Positions 27,101 to 34,986 of a stretch of 41,307 nucleotides of DNA are shown piece after piece. The notes below the pieces were generated by a model. It was not told where the DNA came from. It made no database searches and was given only the letters and a program-made list of their open reading frames with translations. Position numbers and translations under genes: made by a program. Position 1 is the stretch's first letter. Each line of letters opens with the position of its first letter. Source of the stretch: Lachnospiraceae bacterium UBA3820 (GTDB lineage: Bacteria; Bacillota; Clostridia; Lachnospirales; Lachnospiraceae); NCBI GenBank assembly GCA_002369325.1, contig DFDU01000101.1, positions 1 to 41,307 on the forward strand, written 5' to 3'.

Positions 27101-30100
27101 GTACGGATAACGACAGAGGAAACGGAGGAATAATCGGTTTCTATAAGTGTACCAACGATATTGATTATTGTGATAACTATGCGGATGTTGAATGTGTATT
27201 CAAGGCAAATACAAGTGTAAGCGGTATTGTCGGCTTTATTAATCAAAGCTATGATACCAAGGTTAAATTGACATACTGTAACAATTATGGAAATATGCTT
27301 GGATATACCAGAACAGGAGGTATAGTATCTCACCTTTCATTCAGCGGTATTCGATTTGAAAATTGTACAAATTACGGAAACGTAAGAGGTATAAACGAAG
27401 CTGCAGCCGGATTTGTTCAGGCTATCTGGCAGGGTGGTTATGATGTTGAATTTATAAATTGCTGTAACCATGGTAATATTTTATCACCTAATGAAAATGG
27501 TGCCGGTTTCTATGCAAGACGTATAGATTGCAAGAGTGACGGTGCACTTCAAAGATATGTAAATTGCGTAAATACAGGTTCAATCGGAAGACTTAGGAAT
27601 AATGACAAGGCTCCGGATTATTCACAGGCAGCCTCGAAAAATGCGACAGGCTTTTCGTCTGACGGTTCTCAGGCTTATTTTACAAATTGTCGTAATTACG
27701 GAAACGGTAATATTTATGGTTTGGGATCAAACGGAATCCATTCCAAGGACAGTCTTGATATTTCTCAAAATGTAAATACAACCAATGCAAATCAATATAT
27801 CGGAACACTGGCTAAACAGTATTCGGATAAGAGTAAATCAACAAATAATTATTATGTATTAAGAGATAGTTCGGAACCTTCCGCAAATGCAAAATATGGA
27901 GTTTATACTTCGATTGTATCAAATCATCATTTCATTTGGGCATCGAGCGGAAATAATATTTATTCCGTATATGAGCCTGCTGATAAGAATAAGCGAATAA
28001 GAAGTTCAAATAAAATCAGCGGTTCACCTAAGATGGTAATTGACTTTAATATGGCATATGATGAAAGCTCTTCAGGTGCTGATGCTATAGTGGTTTATTT
28101 TGCAAATATTGATAATAATACCAAAAATCAGGTAAATGAATATAGTTATACCTTATATGACGCAAGCGGAAACGTGCTTGGGGATACCGTAACAGGTTCC
28201 GTTACGGTTGCTGACAACAATTCGCTTGATGCCGGAGAGGTTGTACTTGATTTCGGTGCATATAAGGGTAAGCAGGTTGCAAAGGTAAGGCTTGAAACCA
28301 TAAATAAAGGAAGCGGAAGTACAACTAATAATTATTCGGTATTCCATGGATTTGGTTATATTCCTTCAGCTAATGCTTCATTGGTTACAAGTCTTGATGA
28401 AATAAACAATTATGTTGAGAAGGTAACAGGTACAAGTGTAGACTTCAGAACCTCGGGAGCTATCCAGATTTCAAGTAACGGTGATGCAAAAGCGGTTGCC
28501 ACCGGATATGAAAATGTTCTACTCGGAGATTATTTAAATACTCCGGGAGCGGATGATAATTTAAGACTTTCATACCAGCTTACATCCTGGAGATCGGCAA
28601 CAGGCTGGCTTAAATTTGATTTTGATTTTAATTATACGGATAGTGCTAAAGGCCTGGGTGCAATCTGCCTGTATCTTAATACCCAAAACGGTAAAGCATC
28701 GGGTAACAAACATAATTATGCATATTATGCCGAGTTTACCGATGAAGACGGAAATAAATTCTATGTAGGTTCACAGAATGCGCCGGTGGTAGTAAATAAA
28801 GCAACAAGACATCAGGAAGCAGAAATAAGTGTTCCTGCGGAGTGTACAAAGAAAGTTACAAGTGTCACCGTATACTTTAAGTGTATGGAAAGAGACTGGA
28901 TGAATATGGCAGGCTTCAGATGGTCTGAAAAGGGAAGTAATGAGAGACTTTTGATTCCGTTTAATTCAGGTTCATCGAAGCTTAACCTTTTCCAGAATTC
29001 TGTTGCCAATGAGCTTATATATAAGAAAGAATCAGACGGAACCATAAAGCTTTATCCGAATATTTTCGGTCTTGACGATAAAGAAACTTATGGAATAACG
29101 ATGATTAATGATATAAAGTCGGATACCTATTATAATGATTTTTCCGAGTATGATCCTGTATTTGATACGGAGGCGGGAAAGGATACATGGGCTCCGAATA
29201 CCAAGGTAGCCATATATAAGGAGCTTGATCCGAAATATGAAGAGTTCCTTTACTCACAGACATATGATCCTTATGTAAAGCTTCCTATTTCAGCGAACTT
29301 TGTTGTTGAAAACAAAAAGGGACAGTATAATCTCAAGTGGACCAGAGTAAATAACGCTACAGGTTACTTTACACACTTTGCTTTGATAGATGAAAGCGGA
29401 AGGACGGTTTATACATCGGAGGATACCGAAGCGCTTATCGCCGCAGAAACAACCGGTTGCTTTGCAAGCTACAGTGCAGCGAAGATAGATTCCTTGTTTA
29501 AGGCTAACGGAGGAACCGGAGATTATAAGATAGAATTTTATGCAAAGGCTGTAAGTGCATATCACAGACTTAATGCCGGAGCGGCTGATGAAAATAAATA
29601 TGATTCGGACTACTTCACCAAGACCGTAGATGCTTTACAGGTTCTTCCTTTACCTGAGTTCCATATAGAGAATATTACAGGTAACAAAGCTGTTATCGTG
29701 GTAGATAATTTTGATGAATATCAGGAATTTGAGGATTATCGTGATGCAATAGAAGTTGTAATCAGTGCACCGAAAATGTTTGACGGAGCATCAGAGGTGG
29801 TTGTTTCTTTTGCATCAGGAAGAAACTACAGCGAGCCGTTTAAGATTACTGCAGGTTCCTCAACCGAAAATATTAATATTGATGCATATGCTCGGCCTAC
29901 AGCTTCTTATAAGAATAAGTATATTAATTCCGTATATTCATATTTTGCAGGTGCAATTATGAATAGCGAGGAGCATGCTAACGGAAAAGACGGTAAATTA
30001 TATGCAGAAAATTCCAACTTCCTCGGCTTCTACGGAACCCAGTTTGAAGAATTGACATACAATATTCAGATTGCAGCATATAACATTGATCTTTATGCTG

Positions 30101-33093
30101 TCGGCGATTTGGTTTCATATGATGAAAAGCTTGGAGTCGATGTGGCTTATGACAGAGGTAATATTCATAGTGCATCAAGAAACAGCGGTGTTACTTCATA
30201 TACGACAATATCACTGTCCGGACTTCCTGAGGATTTACTTGAAAGAGATTATGAGGCAAGATCATACCTTTATGCATCGCAAAATTATATACTTCGTTAC
30301 GGACATGAGGTTGTATCGAATGTTGAGCTTTCAAGTGTTGATGATGTCAAGGCTGTAACCGATGACGGATATTTCAACGAAGATGGTATAAGAGCTTCGG
30401 ATTTGGACAGCTCACCAAGTATATATGATGAGGCAAATCATAAACTTAAACCGGGATATGTAATATATGATAACCATGACGGAACTTATGATGTATACTA
30501 TTCCGCATCCTTAGATGCTGATGAACAGCTTGCCGGAAATACAGGCCATTATCAGGTAAATCGTATGCCGTGCGAATATAAGACTGATAAGTTTGATACT
30601 ACCGGATATAATTATTATCTTGATAAAAATGCAAAAGAGCAGCTTGTTCAGCCAAAGCCTGAGATTGAAGATACTCTTGAACTTGGCAAGGATTCTAACG
30701 GATGCAGCACTTATACATTTAAGTGGGATGTCGGAAAATCGGGTGCAAATTATGATGGGGCAAATTACTCCGCGATTCTTATCGGTACTACCTTGAGCGG
30801 TGAGGAAGTAATACTTACAACACCTCAGGTTGTGGATACAAATGAGATAACATTTACCGATACACAGAATAACTGGAATTATATTAGATATACGATTAAG
30901 GTAACCAGACTCGGAACGGTAGATGCGGAAAATAAGTCCATTATTTTACCAAGTATAGCATCGGAAACATGTAAGAGTATGCTTAAGCTTTCACAGCTTC
31001 CTCAGCCGACGGTTGTTCTTCATTCAACCGAGGACGGTTCGGGAACAATTGAATTTGATAAAGATCATCAGCTTTATGATGTAACATGGAGCTCGATAAC
31101 CGATGCATATGAAAAGGCTGACCTTGGCGGATACCTTATAGCAATAAATGTTATAGAGCCAAAAGATGAAAATGTAGTAGCAAAGCCTCATTACTATTAT
31201 GTAACGGATGCAAATGCATTGAGTCATGACGATACTATCGGTCTTGATCTTGCAGCTTTGGCTGACGGCGGAAATAATATTGTAATTAATCTTAAGGAAG
31301 ATGAGAATAGCACATATGATGCGGACTACTCCGTAGCAAATCAGCATAGGGCATTTATAGATTTGGCTGACTTTAACGGTGGAGATAAGCTTAGCATTAA
31401 GATTCGTGCAATAGCAAGAACCAATTCGGTTAATTATATTGACGGACCTGACAGCGAGGCTGAAGAAATAATCTTAAGTGAAAGACTTGACACGCCGTTA
31501 ATTGAAAACCTTAGTAAAGACTTGGCTGCAACAACACTTACAATATCCGAAATTAATAATACCGGTATAACATTCACATACACGGATGCTTCTAAGGGAA
31601 GTGAAAGCGGATATTATGATATTGCAATAGCTGTATATGATGAAGAAGGAAAAGAAGCTCAGCAGGATGATGAGGCAGCAAAAATCGGAGGAACGAACAA
31701 GGTTCTTAAATCAGGTGACGGAGCTAACGCGGCTGCGACCGGATATTGGAACTTTGGAGCTCTGGAAACTCTTGTCAAGAAGTCTGAGAAGAATAAGATG
31801 ACCGGAAATAAGCTTGGAAGTGCAACATATTCATTTAAGCTTGGTAACGGATATACACCTTCCGACTATGCAGGAAAGTGGCTTAAGATTACATTAAGAG
31901 CTAGATCTGACAGTAAGATCAGTTCATGGTGGACAGACGAGGATCCTGACGGAGCAACCGTAAATTACTATTGGGTACAGATTCCTAAGGTTAAGCTTGA
32001 CAGTCCGGGACTTGCGACAACAGATGAGTACATTGAAAAGTATTATTATGTTCCGACAAACAATGAATGGACAAATGTTGAGCAGGATGCAACACTTCGT
32101 CATATTCAGATAAGTAAGAAGACATTTGAGTTTGATGTTGTTGATTATGCGGATGCATTTGAAATCAAGTATCTTGGATTTGACGGAAAGGTACAATATA
32201 TTTATCTTGTTCCTAATGATGTGGCAAAATCTTCGTTTACGGTTTACGGAACAATAAGCGGTGATGAGGATACTCAATATCTTGAAGCTGATACTTCGTA
32301 TATTCTTGTTAATAACAGATATATGACCGGATACGGAGTTGTAAACAGTGAAAATAATATCAATATACCTTATGGTGCAACCATTAATCCTAAAACTTAT
32401 GTAGAGGATGCATCGGTATCGGAAAGACTGTTCATACCTGCAACGATATGCTACAGTGAAGGAGAGATTAAACTTGTTCTTCCTGATTTGATTGGTTCGG
32501 TTGTCAATGATGAGAATGAAGAAAGACCTTTGGAAGGAAATAATAATTTCACAAAACAGATAACCGTTCAGGCACTTATAAATGAAGGAAATGAAAATAG
32601 TTATGTTGCATCGCCTGTAAACAGCTGGAGCAGAAGCAGCAATGTGGATGCGGGAAGCATAAACAATAATATGCCTGTAGCTGATACTATTACGGATATC
32701 AAGAGCGGAAGAACATTTAGCGGACTTGATAGTATTGATGTTTCGCTTGATAAGGTTGTCGGAAGTGAAACTAAGCATTATTATAATGTAACATTTTCAA
32801 GCTCATCAAAGGCTGTTTATTGTATAAGAGTTATGGATGAATCGGGTGCTGAACCTGTACTTGCGGGAACCTGTTACCTGGTTGCCGATTCGGAAATAAC
32901 GGATATCGTGAGCGGTGAAGTTACTGCATATACCGGAAATATGGCAATATTGAGTGACTTCCTTGATGATGCAAATTATAAGCTTTATATAAGTGTTGCA
33001 AATGTATCGGATCAAAACGGTATATCCGATTGGTCCGAGGAGTGGTATTTTTCAAAAACCGGAATAGGGGATAAGGTTCCTGTGGAACCATAA
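21184..33093 (+). CDS. Giant prepilin-like protein with GLUG repeats (putative pilus adhesin)
   Basis: About 3969 residues, first gene of the pilus operon. A short Lys/Asn-rich leader ends at G20, followed by F21-TLVE25 and a hydrophobic helix: a class III prepilin site (cleavage after G20, Glu at +5). The amphipathic helix continues (ENEYAETLFLAAQNQL), as in pilins. Residues about 60-590 are unrecognised beta-rich sequence. From about 650 to 2050 some thirty GLUG-type repeats (YVGGIVGYN and variants) suggest a beta-helix stalk. Residues about 2180-3969 look like successive beta-sandwich (jelly-roll and FN3/Ig-like) modules. There is no C-terminal LPxTG or membrane anchor. TTG 21184 is chosen because GGAGGTG (21171-21177) is 6 bases away; codons upstream lie inside the promoter. 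Role inferred: modular pilin or tip adhesin. Confidence 0.85.
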   Translation: MSKNYINKKPKKNIFKSNDGFTLVEMIVTFLVLGILLSVSVMSLVAWQDWADFNRENEYAETLFLAAQNQLSEYSENGTLSDFSERAYGEALGNKVDLDSIYYAEGEKYTAELKKENSVWVSKEAGTLCYAMCNKGDYVKYKAGEETASKTAPIVFELLESYIYDTSILNETICIEFSLEDGQVFSAFYTDKSIEKDDADYAAFEYDNSNENLRGLVNIATRYEAYRKERMVGYYGVDTLSAALTSKNDKPTISRIALNNEETLNLSFKLGKYSSATNELTYKISVYDNVSKKKVLDITLDTSKNHLKNYENRETVPCDVIRYSYDNGGNATSEDIGKFDILAYIDKDNQVRVILDAVDVQATTELYNKDFSKLSEVDSIKSGSVKFSKTLSFHRFGLNAEKIYCAVQGYSSRYKATSVKLSNVSDVFFANETSGEEDAGALGTVDHFNYTIKNARHLYNIRYLEDLSEADLAKYKETEGATAYCTYALIKDIDWAEFVKGDNYYSSNAHNIILPDGTYKNANINIVTDRSFASCGKLRMYDKFIGNDFTVKGLKITEAFNSLSGLYGYENLNDAEKPVGLFNTNYGLIKTAKLDKIQVNSSSDKVGAFCGVNVAGVLANDEQTGILTELTLLNSGINTADASVVLGKEHVGGIVGYLQATSETGESGVGAKDISLSKLTNYAKVTGDKYVGGIIGEVRNSKTKKVKIIVDECINKGAVLASNSEVDANGIISVKTNADPLEPKYIGGITGYSANIYANSHDEADVCELITIRNCVSSPVYSESDLNDLLDDSVENAANVLSKKLNGVYVGGVVGYNYYGTVQSCTTKGEKGKQGYVFGYRYVGGIVGFNQGPASGIKGGNDSVSGINEANVVGCEYVGGITGCNADVDSDKVNEEAIAKGLDINGKNINEILESSDIIVVPDTDKNPENKIENWINKGVIFATGKYAGGISGYNCGWIFNCNSEVESAEIEGFFQSTYSNGDYTGGIAGYNNGIIGNTKREAAANGEYVISSGNKSADERKISAVCYISGKDYVGGIVGYNDVDAIVEDYELSGGYILGDRNNSSFVGGYAGFNASLRLLMDDNGEARAIISKPNRVIGKYFVGGSVGGNILNTNRTDSIPTEFKTDNFLGTIYGKAFVGGFVGYNLITNTSALSYNGENDLDVSYVIQQKIVDAFDESDKKNISDNEKLIEKVAILNGVKSGAIGNVNASAATMYISGSNEQMTQNSLGRIEADIYVGGVLGYNDDNTRIYIKNVENTTPIIADSAIAYDEQNGRNTDYAGRTHNYTYSYAGGIIGKASREMTIDTCSNASSGTVSTLGTYTGGLVEVNEGLVTNCKTNSFGKSSDDYVGGICGLNKLSGNITNCHAENVTISGRNIVSGIAAENFGNIVSSNVSKLRILVSGENVIDTESGESTIDGVSAAIAAYNEGFVGLNKEINVDISSKGNYTGAAVGINAANGYVTNTDMPSNVDVTDDKSVYDDKLVKITGVVEGLTSVGGLIGKNIGTNTSNIICGFSNNSVVTAKKGLAGGIIGDNASGNIIAFCDNYEVVTAANAGNAGGITSTNNSIITKCNNYAEIKASSGMCGGITALNNEGASVSYCLVEPKPGKTSLNFASKDAVGGISAINSGVIENNNLKNVNVYNYTTSKDSSIGVVVGINEKTGKVKFADSSINGKSIINCSARTYTDNSFVGGVAGTNKGSIKGADLSSAALPSTVIEAEVGFMPNSAAVASFGGVAGVNLGEISNLSVDGTVIGDLGSETIGYGGIAGINGYLTSREAADALKEAKKINPDTDGYTAKISNCTFDGEVFGEGSGAGIAYIGGVSGNNAYGGEIEHCYIGVIVDDTSSNEIQRVTKIYAGKQETTNSSGQTVMTVDPGIEYRNKGTAYEVKVINSSYDKMSYAYIGGVAGVNYGRVASCDNYAKSTEPVRVYSFISSSGGIVGYSFPDSYVTGTKEEHLTTGKDWKVLSRSTDNDRGNGGIIGFYKCTNDIDYCDNYADVECVFKANTSVSGIVGFINQSYDTKVKLTYCNNYGNMLGYTRTGGIVSHLSFSGIRFENCTNYGNVRGINEAAAGFVQAIWQGGYDVEFINCCNHGNILSPNENGAGFYARRIDCKSDGALQRYVNCVNTGSIGRLRNNDKAPDYSQAASKNATGFSSDGSQAYFTNCRNYGNGNIYGLGSNGIHSKDSLDISQNVNTTNANQYIGTLAKQYSDKSKSTNNYYVLRDSSEPSANAKYGVYTSIVSNHHFIWASSGNNIYSVYEPADKNKRIRSSNKISGSPKMVIDFNMAYDESSSGADAIVVYFANIDNNTKNQVNEYSYTLYDASGNVLGDTVTGSVTVADNNSLDAGEVVLDFGAYKGKQVAKVRLETINKGSGSTTNNYSVFHGFGYIPSANASLVTSLDEINNYVEKVTGTSVDFRTSGAIQISSNGDAKAVATGYENVLLGDYLNTPGADDNLRLSYQLTSWRSATGWLKFDFDFNYTDSAKGLGAICLYLNTQNGKASGNKHNYAYYAEFTDEDGNKFYVGSQNAPVVVNKATRHQEAEISVPAECTKKVTSVTVYFKCMERDWMNMAGFRWSEKGSNERLLIPFNSGSSKLNLFQNSVANELIYKKESDGTIKLYPNIFGLDDKETYGITMINDIKSDTYYNDFSEYDPVFDTEAGKDTWAPNTKVAIYKELDPKYEEFLYSQTYDPYVKLPISANFVVENKKGQYNLKWTRVNNATGYFTHFALIDESGRTVYTSEDTEALIAAETTGCFASYSAAKIDSLFKANGGTGDYKIEFYAKAVSAYHRLNAGAADENKYDSDYFTKTVDALQVLPLPEFHIENITGNKAVIVVDNFDEYQEFEDYRDAIEVVISAPKMFDGASEVVVSFASGRNYSEPFKITAGSSTENINIDAYARPTASYKNKYINSVYSYFAGAIMNSEEHANGKDGKLYAENSNFLGFYGTQFEELTYNIQIAAYNIDLYAVGDLVSYDEKLGVDVAYDRGNIHSASRNSGVTSYTTISLSGLPEDLLERDYEARSYLYASQNYILRYGHEVVSNVELSSVDDVKAVTDDGYFNEDGIRASDLDSSPSIYDEANHKLKPGYVIYDNHDGTYDVYYSASLDADEQLAGNTGHYQVNRMPCEYKTDKFDTTGYNYYLDKNAKEQLVQPKPEIEDTLELGKDSNGCSTYTFKWDVGKSGANYDGANYSAILIGTTLSGEEVILTTPQVVDTNEITFTDTQNNWNYIRYTIKVTRLGTVDAENKSIILPSIASETCKSMLKLSQLPQPTVVLHSTEDGSGTIEFDKDHQLYDVTWSSITDAYEKADLGGYLIAINVIEPKDENVVAKPHYYYVTDANALSHDDTIGLDLAALADGGNNIVINLKEDENSTYDADYSVANQHRAFIDLADFNGGDKLSIKIRAIARTNSVNYIDGPDSEAEEIILSERLDTPLIENLSKDLAATTLTISEINNTGITFTYTDASKGSESGYYDIAIAVYDEEGKEAQQDDEAAKIGGTNKVLKSGDGANAAATGYWNFGALETLVKKSEKNKMTGNKLGSATYSFKLGNGYTPSDYAGKWLKITLRARSDSKISSWWTDEDPDGATVNYYWVQIPKVKLDSPGLATTDEYIEKYYYVPTNNEWTNVEQDATLRHIQISKKTFEFDVVDYADAFEIKYLGFDGKVQYIYLVPNDVAKSSFTVYGTISGDEDTQYLEADTSYILVNNRYMTGYGVVNSENNINIPYGATINPKTYVEDASVSERLFIPATICYSEGEIKLVLPDLIGSVVNDENEERPLEGNNNFTKQITVQALINEGNENSYVASPVNSWSRSSNVDAGSINNNMPVADTITDIKSGRTFSGLDSIDVSLDKVVGSETKHYYNVTFSSSSKAVYCIRVMDESGAEPVLAGTCYLVADSEITDIVSGEVTAYTGNMAILSDFLDDANYKLYISVANVSDQNGISDWSEEWYFSKTGIGDKVPVEP
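23131..27330 (+). repeat. GLUG-type repeat array within the giant prepilin
   Basis: About thirty copies of [YF]-[VAIT]-G-G-[IV]-x-G-x-N occur roughly every 30-70 residues. Examples start at residues 650, 690, 745, 809, 842, 877, 947, 984, 1034, 1067, 1103, 1139 and 1238, and the last near 2044. Many are preceded by a NC/CxNYG-type segment. DNA copies are well diverged from each other, so this is not a recent tandem expansion. GLUG motifs are known from large secreted proteins such as IgA peptidases. Confidence 0.85.
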
Positions 33094-33105
33094 TGGGGAG
33101 AGAAT

Positions 33106-33816
33106 ATGAGACTGAATAAAAAGATACGGAACTCAAAATTGTATAAAGATAATCGCGGTTCGGCAATGATTGTGGCTATTGTTGTCAGTATTATAGTGAT
33201 TACTTTTACCTTATCTTTGCTTTTGGTCTCATATTCTCTTTTTGTGTCTAATGAAAGAAAGGTAACGCAATCACAGGTTAAGGAGCTTTCGAAGTCTATA
33301 AGTATTGAAATAGGCGATGAGCTTACGTGCCCTCAATTTGATTCAAAGCAGGCACTTATAGATGGTATAAATAATAAAGAAGGAGCTAAGTATTGTGCTC
33401 CGGATTATAATATGTGGTATTATGTAAGATATAATGTTTTTCAGACAAACTGGCCGTATTACAGAGATGAAACCGCTGCCGGACATATAAAGTCGAATGC
33501 ATTCAGATATTTCAAAATGAATTTTACGGGAGGAGATACCTCTGCATATTCGGCAATGGCCGATGATATATCAATCTGTATGTATTGGGAATGCGAAGAT
33601 TTTTCCATAAAGGACGAGGCGTTGCTTACGGTAGAGGTTACCGTTACGAAAGGAGATCAGACAAGTACAACAACTTCTTATTATGAATTGAGTGTAAGTG
33701 ATTTTCCTGATGCGGCAGATGGTGTAACCGAGGATAATACAGCAAATGAGGCTTATAATCCTACGGGAAATAAAATAAATCTTAAAGAAAACTGGAAATG
33801 GACGAGAGTTAATTAA
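33106..33816 (+). CDS. Prepilin-like minor pilin, PilX/GspK-like
   Basis: The 236-residue protein has a basic leader ending at G18 (KDNRG), then SAMIVAIVVSIIVITF, a pilin-type hydrophobic helix. The +5 position is Val, not Glu, as in PilX/GspK-type minor pilins such as GspK, which start the pilus and do not need Glu5. The rest (about 45-236) is a soluble domain rich in aromatics, with two Cys (C66, C83 approx.), unrecognised. It starts 12 bases after the giant gene with a GGGGAG SD. Most likely a minor pilin in a priming complex; specific homology was not established. Confidence 0.65.
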   Translation: MRLNKKIRNSKLYKDNRGSAMIVAIVVSIIVITFTLSLLLVSYSLFVSNERKVTQSQVKELSKSISIEIGDELTCPQFDSKQALIDGINNKEGAKYCAPDYNMWYYVRYNVFQTNWPYYRDETAAGHIKSNAFRYFKMNFTGGDTSAYSAMADDISICMYWECEDFSIKDEALLTVEVTVTKGDQTSTTTSYYELSVSDFPDAADGVTEDNTANEAYNPTGNKINLKENWKWTRVN

Positions 33817-33881
33817 TGATTTAAATATAGCTTGTAACGGACTTTTGGGTGTGACATTCAATAAGAAAAAGGAATGATTAT

Positions 33882-34265
33882 ATGATTAGATATTTTATGA
33901 ACAAGGTAAAAAAAATAAATAATCAGGGTTCAACTATGGTTGAGGTTCTTGTTGGCTTTACTATACTTGTTTTTGTATTGGTTGAATGTATGGTTCATAT
34001 AGTCGGCGTATCAAGCGAAATGGTTGAAAAGAGTGTGGATATGCAAAATGACCGTATGACGGTAAACAGGGAAATGTATCAAAAGGATGCAAATTATATA
34101 GATATTGACGGAGCAAAAGCCGTGATTTTGCTTGATGAAGAAAAGACAAATGTTTCGGCTAACCAGGCCAAGCCGGTACAGATTGTTTTGAGCGCCGAGC
34201 TTAAGAAGTTTTACAGTGATACTGCCGGATTATCCATATATAAATTATTCTTTAAGGATGAGTAA
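33882..34265 (+). CDS. Prepilin-like minor pilin, PilV/GspI-like
   Basis: The 127-residue protein has a leader ending at G16 (INNQG), followed by STMVE (Glu at +5) and the helix VLVGFTILVFVLVECMV: a complete prepilin signal. The small C-terminal domain (about 50-127) is unrecognised; size and order next to PilX- and PilW-like genes resemble PilV/GspI minor pilins. An AAAGGA SD serves ATG 33882. An in-frame ATG at 33897 would give an 11-residue leader and is a possible alternative. It is separated by 65 bases from the previous gene, with no terminator. Confidence 0.75.
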   Translation: MIRYFMNKVKKINNQGSTMVEVLVGFTILVFVLVECMVHIVGVSSEMVEKSVDMQNDRMTVNREMYQKDANYIDIDGAKAVILLDEEKTNVSANQAKPVQIVLSAELKKFYSDTAGLSIYKLFFKDE

Positions 34266-34279
34266 AGGAGATGAGCTCT

Positions 34280-34939
34280 TTGAAAAGAAAAAAATTAAAA
34301 ATTAATAATGAAGGTTTAACCCTTATTGAGCTTATCGTAACCTTTGCATTGCTTGGACTTTTTATCGTGGCTGCCACAAAGGTAATATCCGATACCGTCA
34401 GCATATATTATAAGGCTAAAGGAGTTCAGACCGGTATGCAGGTATCCTCTGTTATTAATACAAAGATATCCGGTGAGATAGAAAGTGCCTTAAGAGAGGG
34501 TTCGGTTGCCGATGATTCAAATATATCCATATATATTTCCGAGGACGGACATAAGATTGAGCTTAATAACAATTCGGGATGTCATATATATATAACCAAC
34601 AATGTCGAAGACGGTGAATCCGAGGGATATATGCTTATATATTATTATCCTTCTGTTGAGTACGATGAGGAAACCGGAGAAGAAATCCAGGGTGAAGGTT
34701 CGAACTGGACTTTTGATAAAAAAAGCTATATGGGATATAAAATTAAAGAGTTGAAATTTGAAAAGCTTTCGGATTTATCTGATACATCAGATCCGGATTA
34801 TAATAAATATCCCGGAAATATTATTCGTATGACTCTTACGATTGACAGTCCGAAGTATGGGGATTTTACAACCAAAACCTATATAGAATGTTATAATTTC
34901 AGAGATGCGGCGGATTATTCGCGTATAGTTGAAAATTGA
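34280..34939 (+). CDS. Prepilin-like minor pilin, PilW/GspJ-like
   Basis: A protein of about 219 residues with a short basic leader (KRKKLKINNEG) cut before LTLIE, a canonical class III prepilin motif with Glu+5 and helix LIVTFALLGLFIVAAT. The soluble domain holds an acidic stretch (DEETGEEIQGEGS) and ends in ITLTIDSPKYGDFTTKTY-like strands typical of PilW/GspJ-type pilins. TTG 34280 is 9 bases from AAAGGAG (34264-34270), whereas the ATG at 34271 touches the SD, so I prefer TTG. The gene starts right after the PilV-like gene. Confidence 0.75.
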   Translation: MKRKKLKINNEGLTLIELIVTFALLGLFIVAATKVISDTVSIYYKAKGVQTGMQVSSVINTKISGEIESALREGSVADDSNISIYISEDGHKIELNNNSGCHIYITNNVEDGESEGYMLIYYYPSVEYDEETGEEIQGEGSNWTFDKKSYMGYKIKELKFEKLSDLSDTSDPDYNKYPGNIIRMTLTIDSPKYGDFTTKTYIECYNFRDAADYSRIVEN

Positions 34940-34986
34940 TATTTGTTTGAGTAGTCGGATTATATAATACATCAGGGGTGATGGAG

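Noticed and set aside
31924..32778. A 284-codon minus-strand open frame within the giant gene
   Set aside because: Its translation is Ile/Arg/Tyr-rich with no domain, no SD, and lies fully antisense to clear coding sequence.
21184..33093. Giant gene as an assembly artefact or fusion of several genes
   Set aside because: The frame is uninterrupted, composition is uniform and the repeat style is continuous, with no internal SD-start-stop clusters. Raw reads would still be worth checking.
34936..34968. TTGATA...TATAAT as an internal promoter before the 34987 gene
   Set aside because: The spacer is 21 bases, too long; the -10 alone in AT-rich DNA is not enough support.
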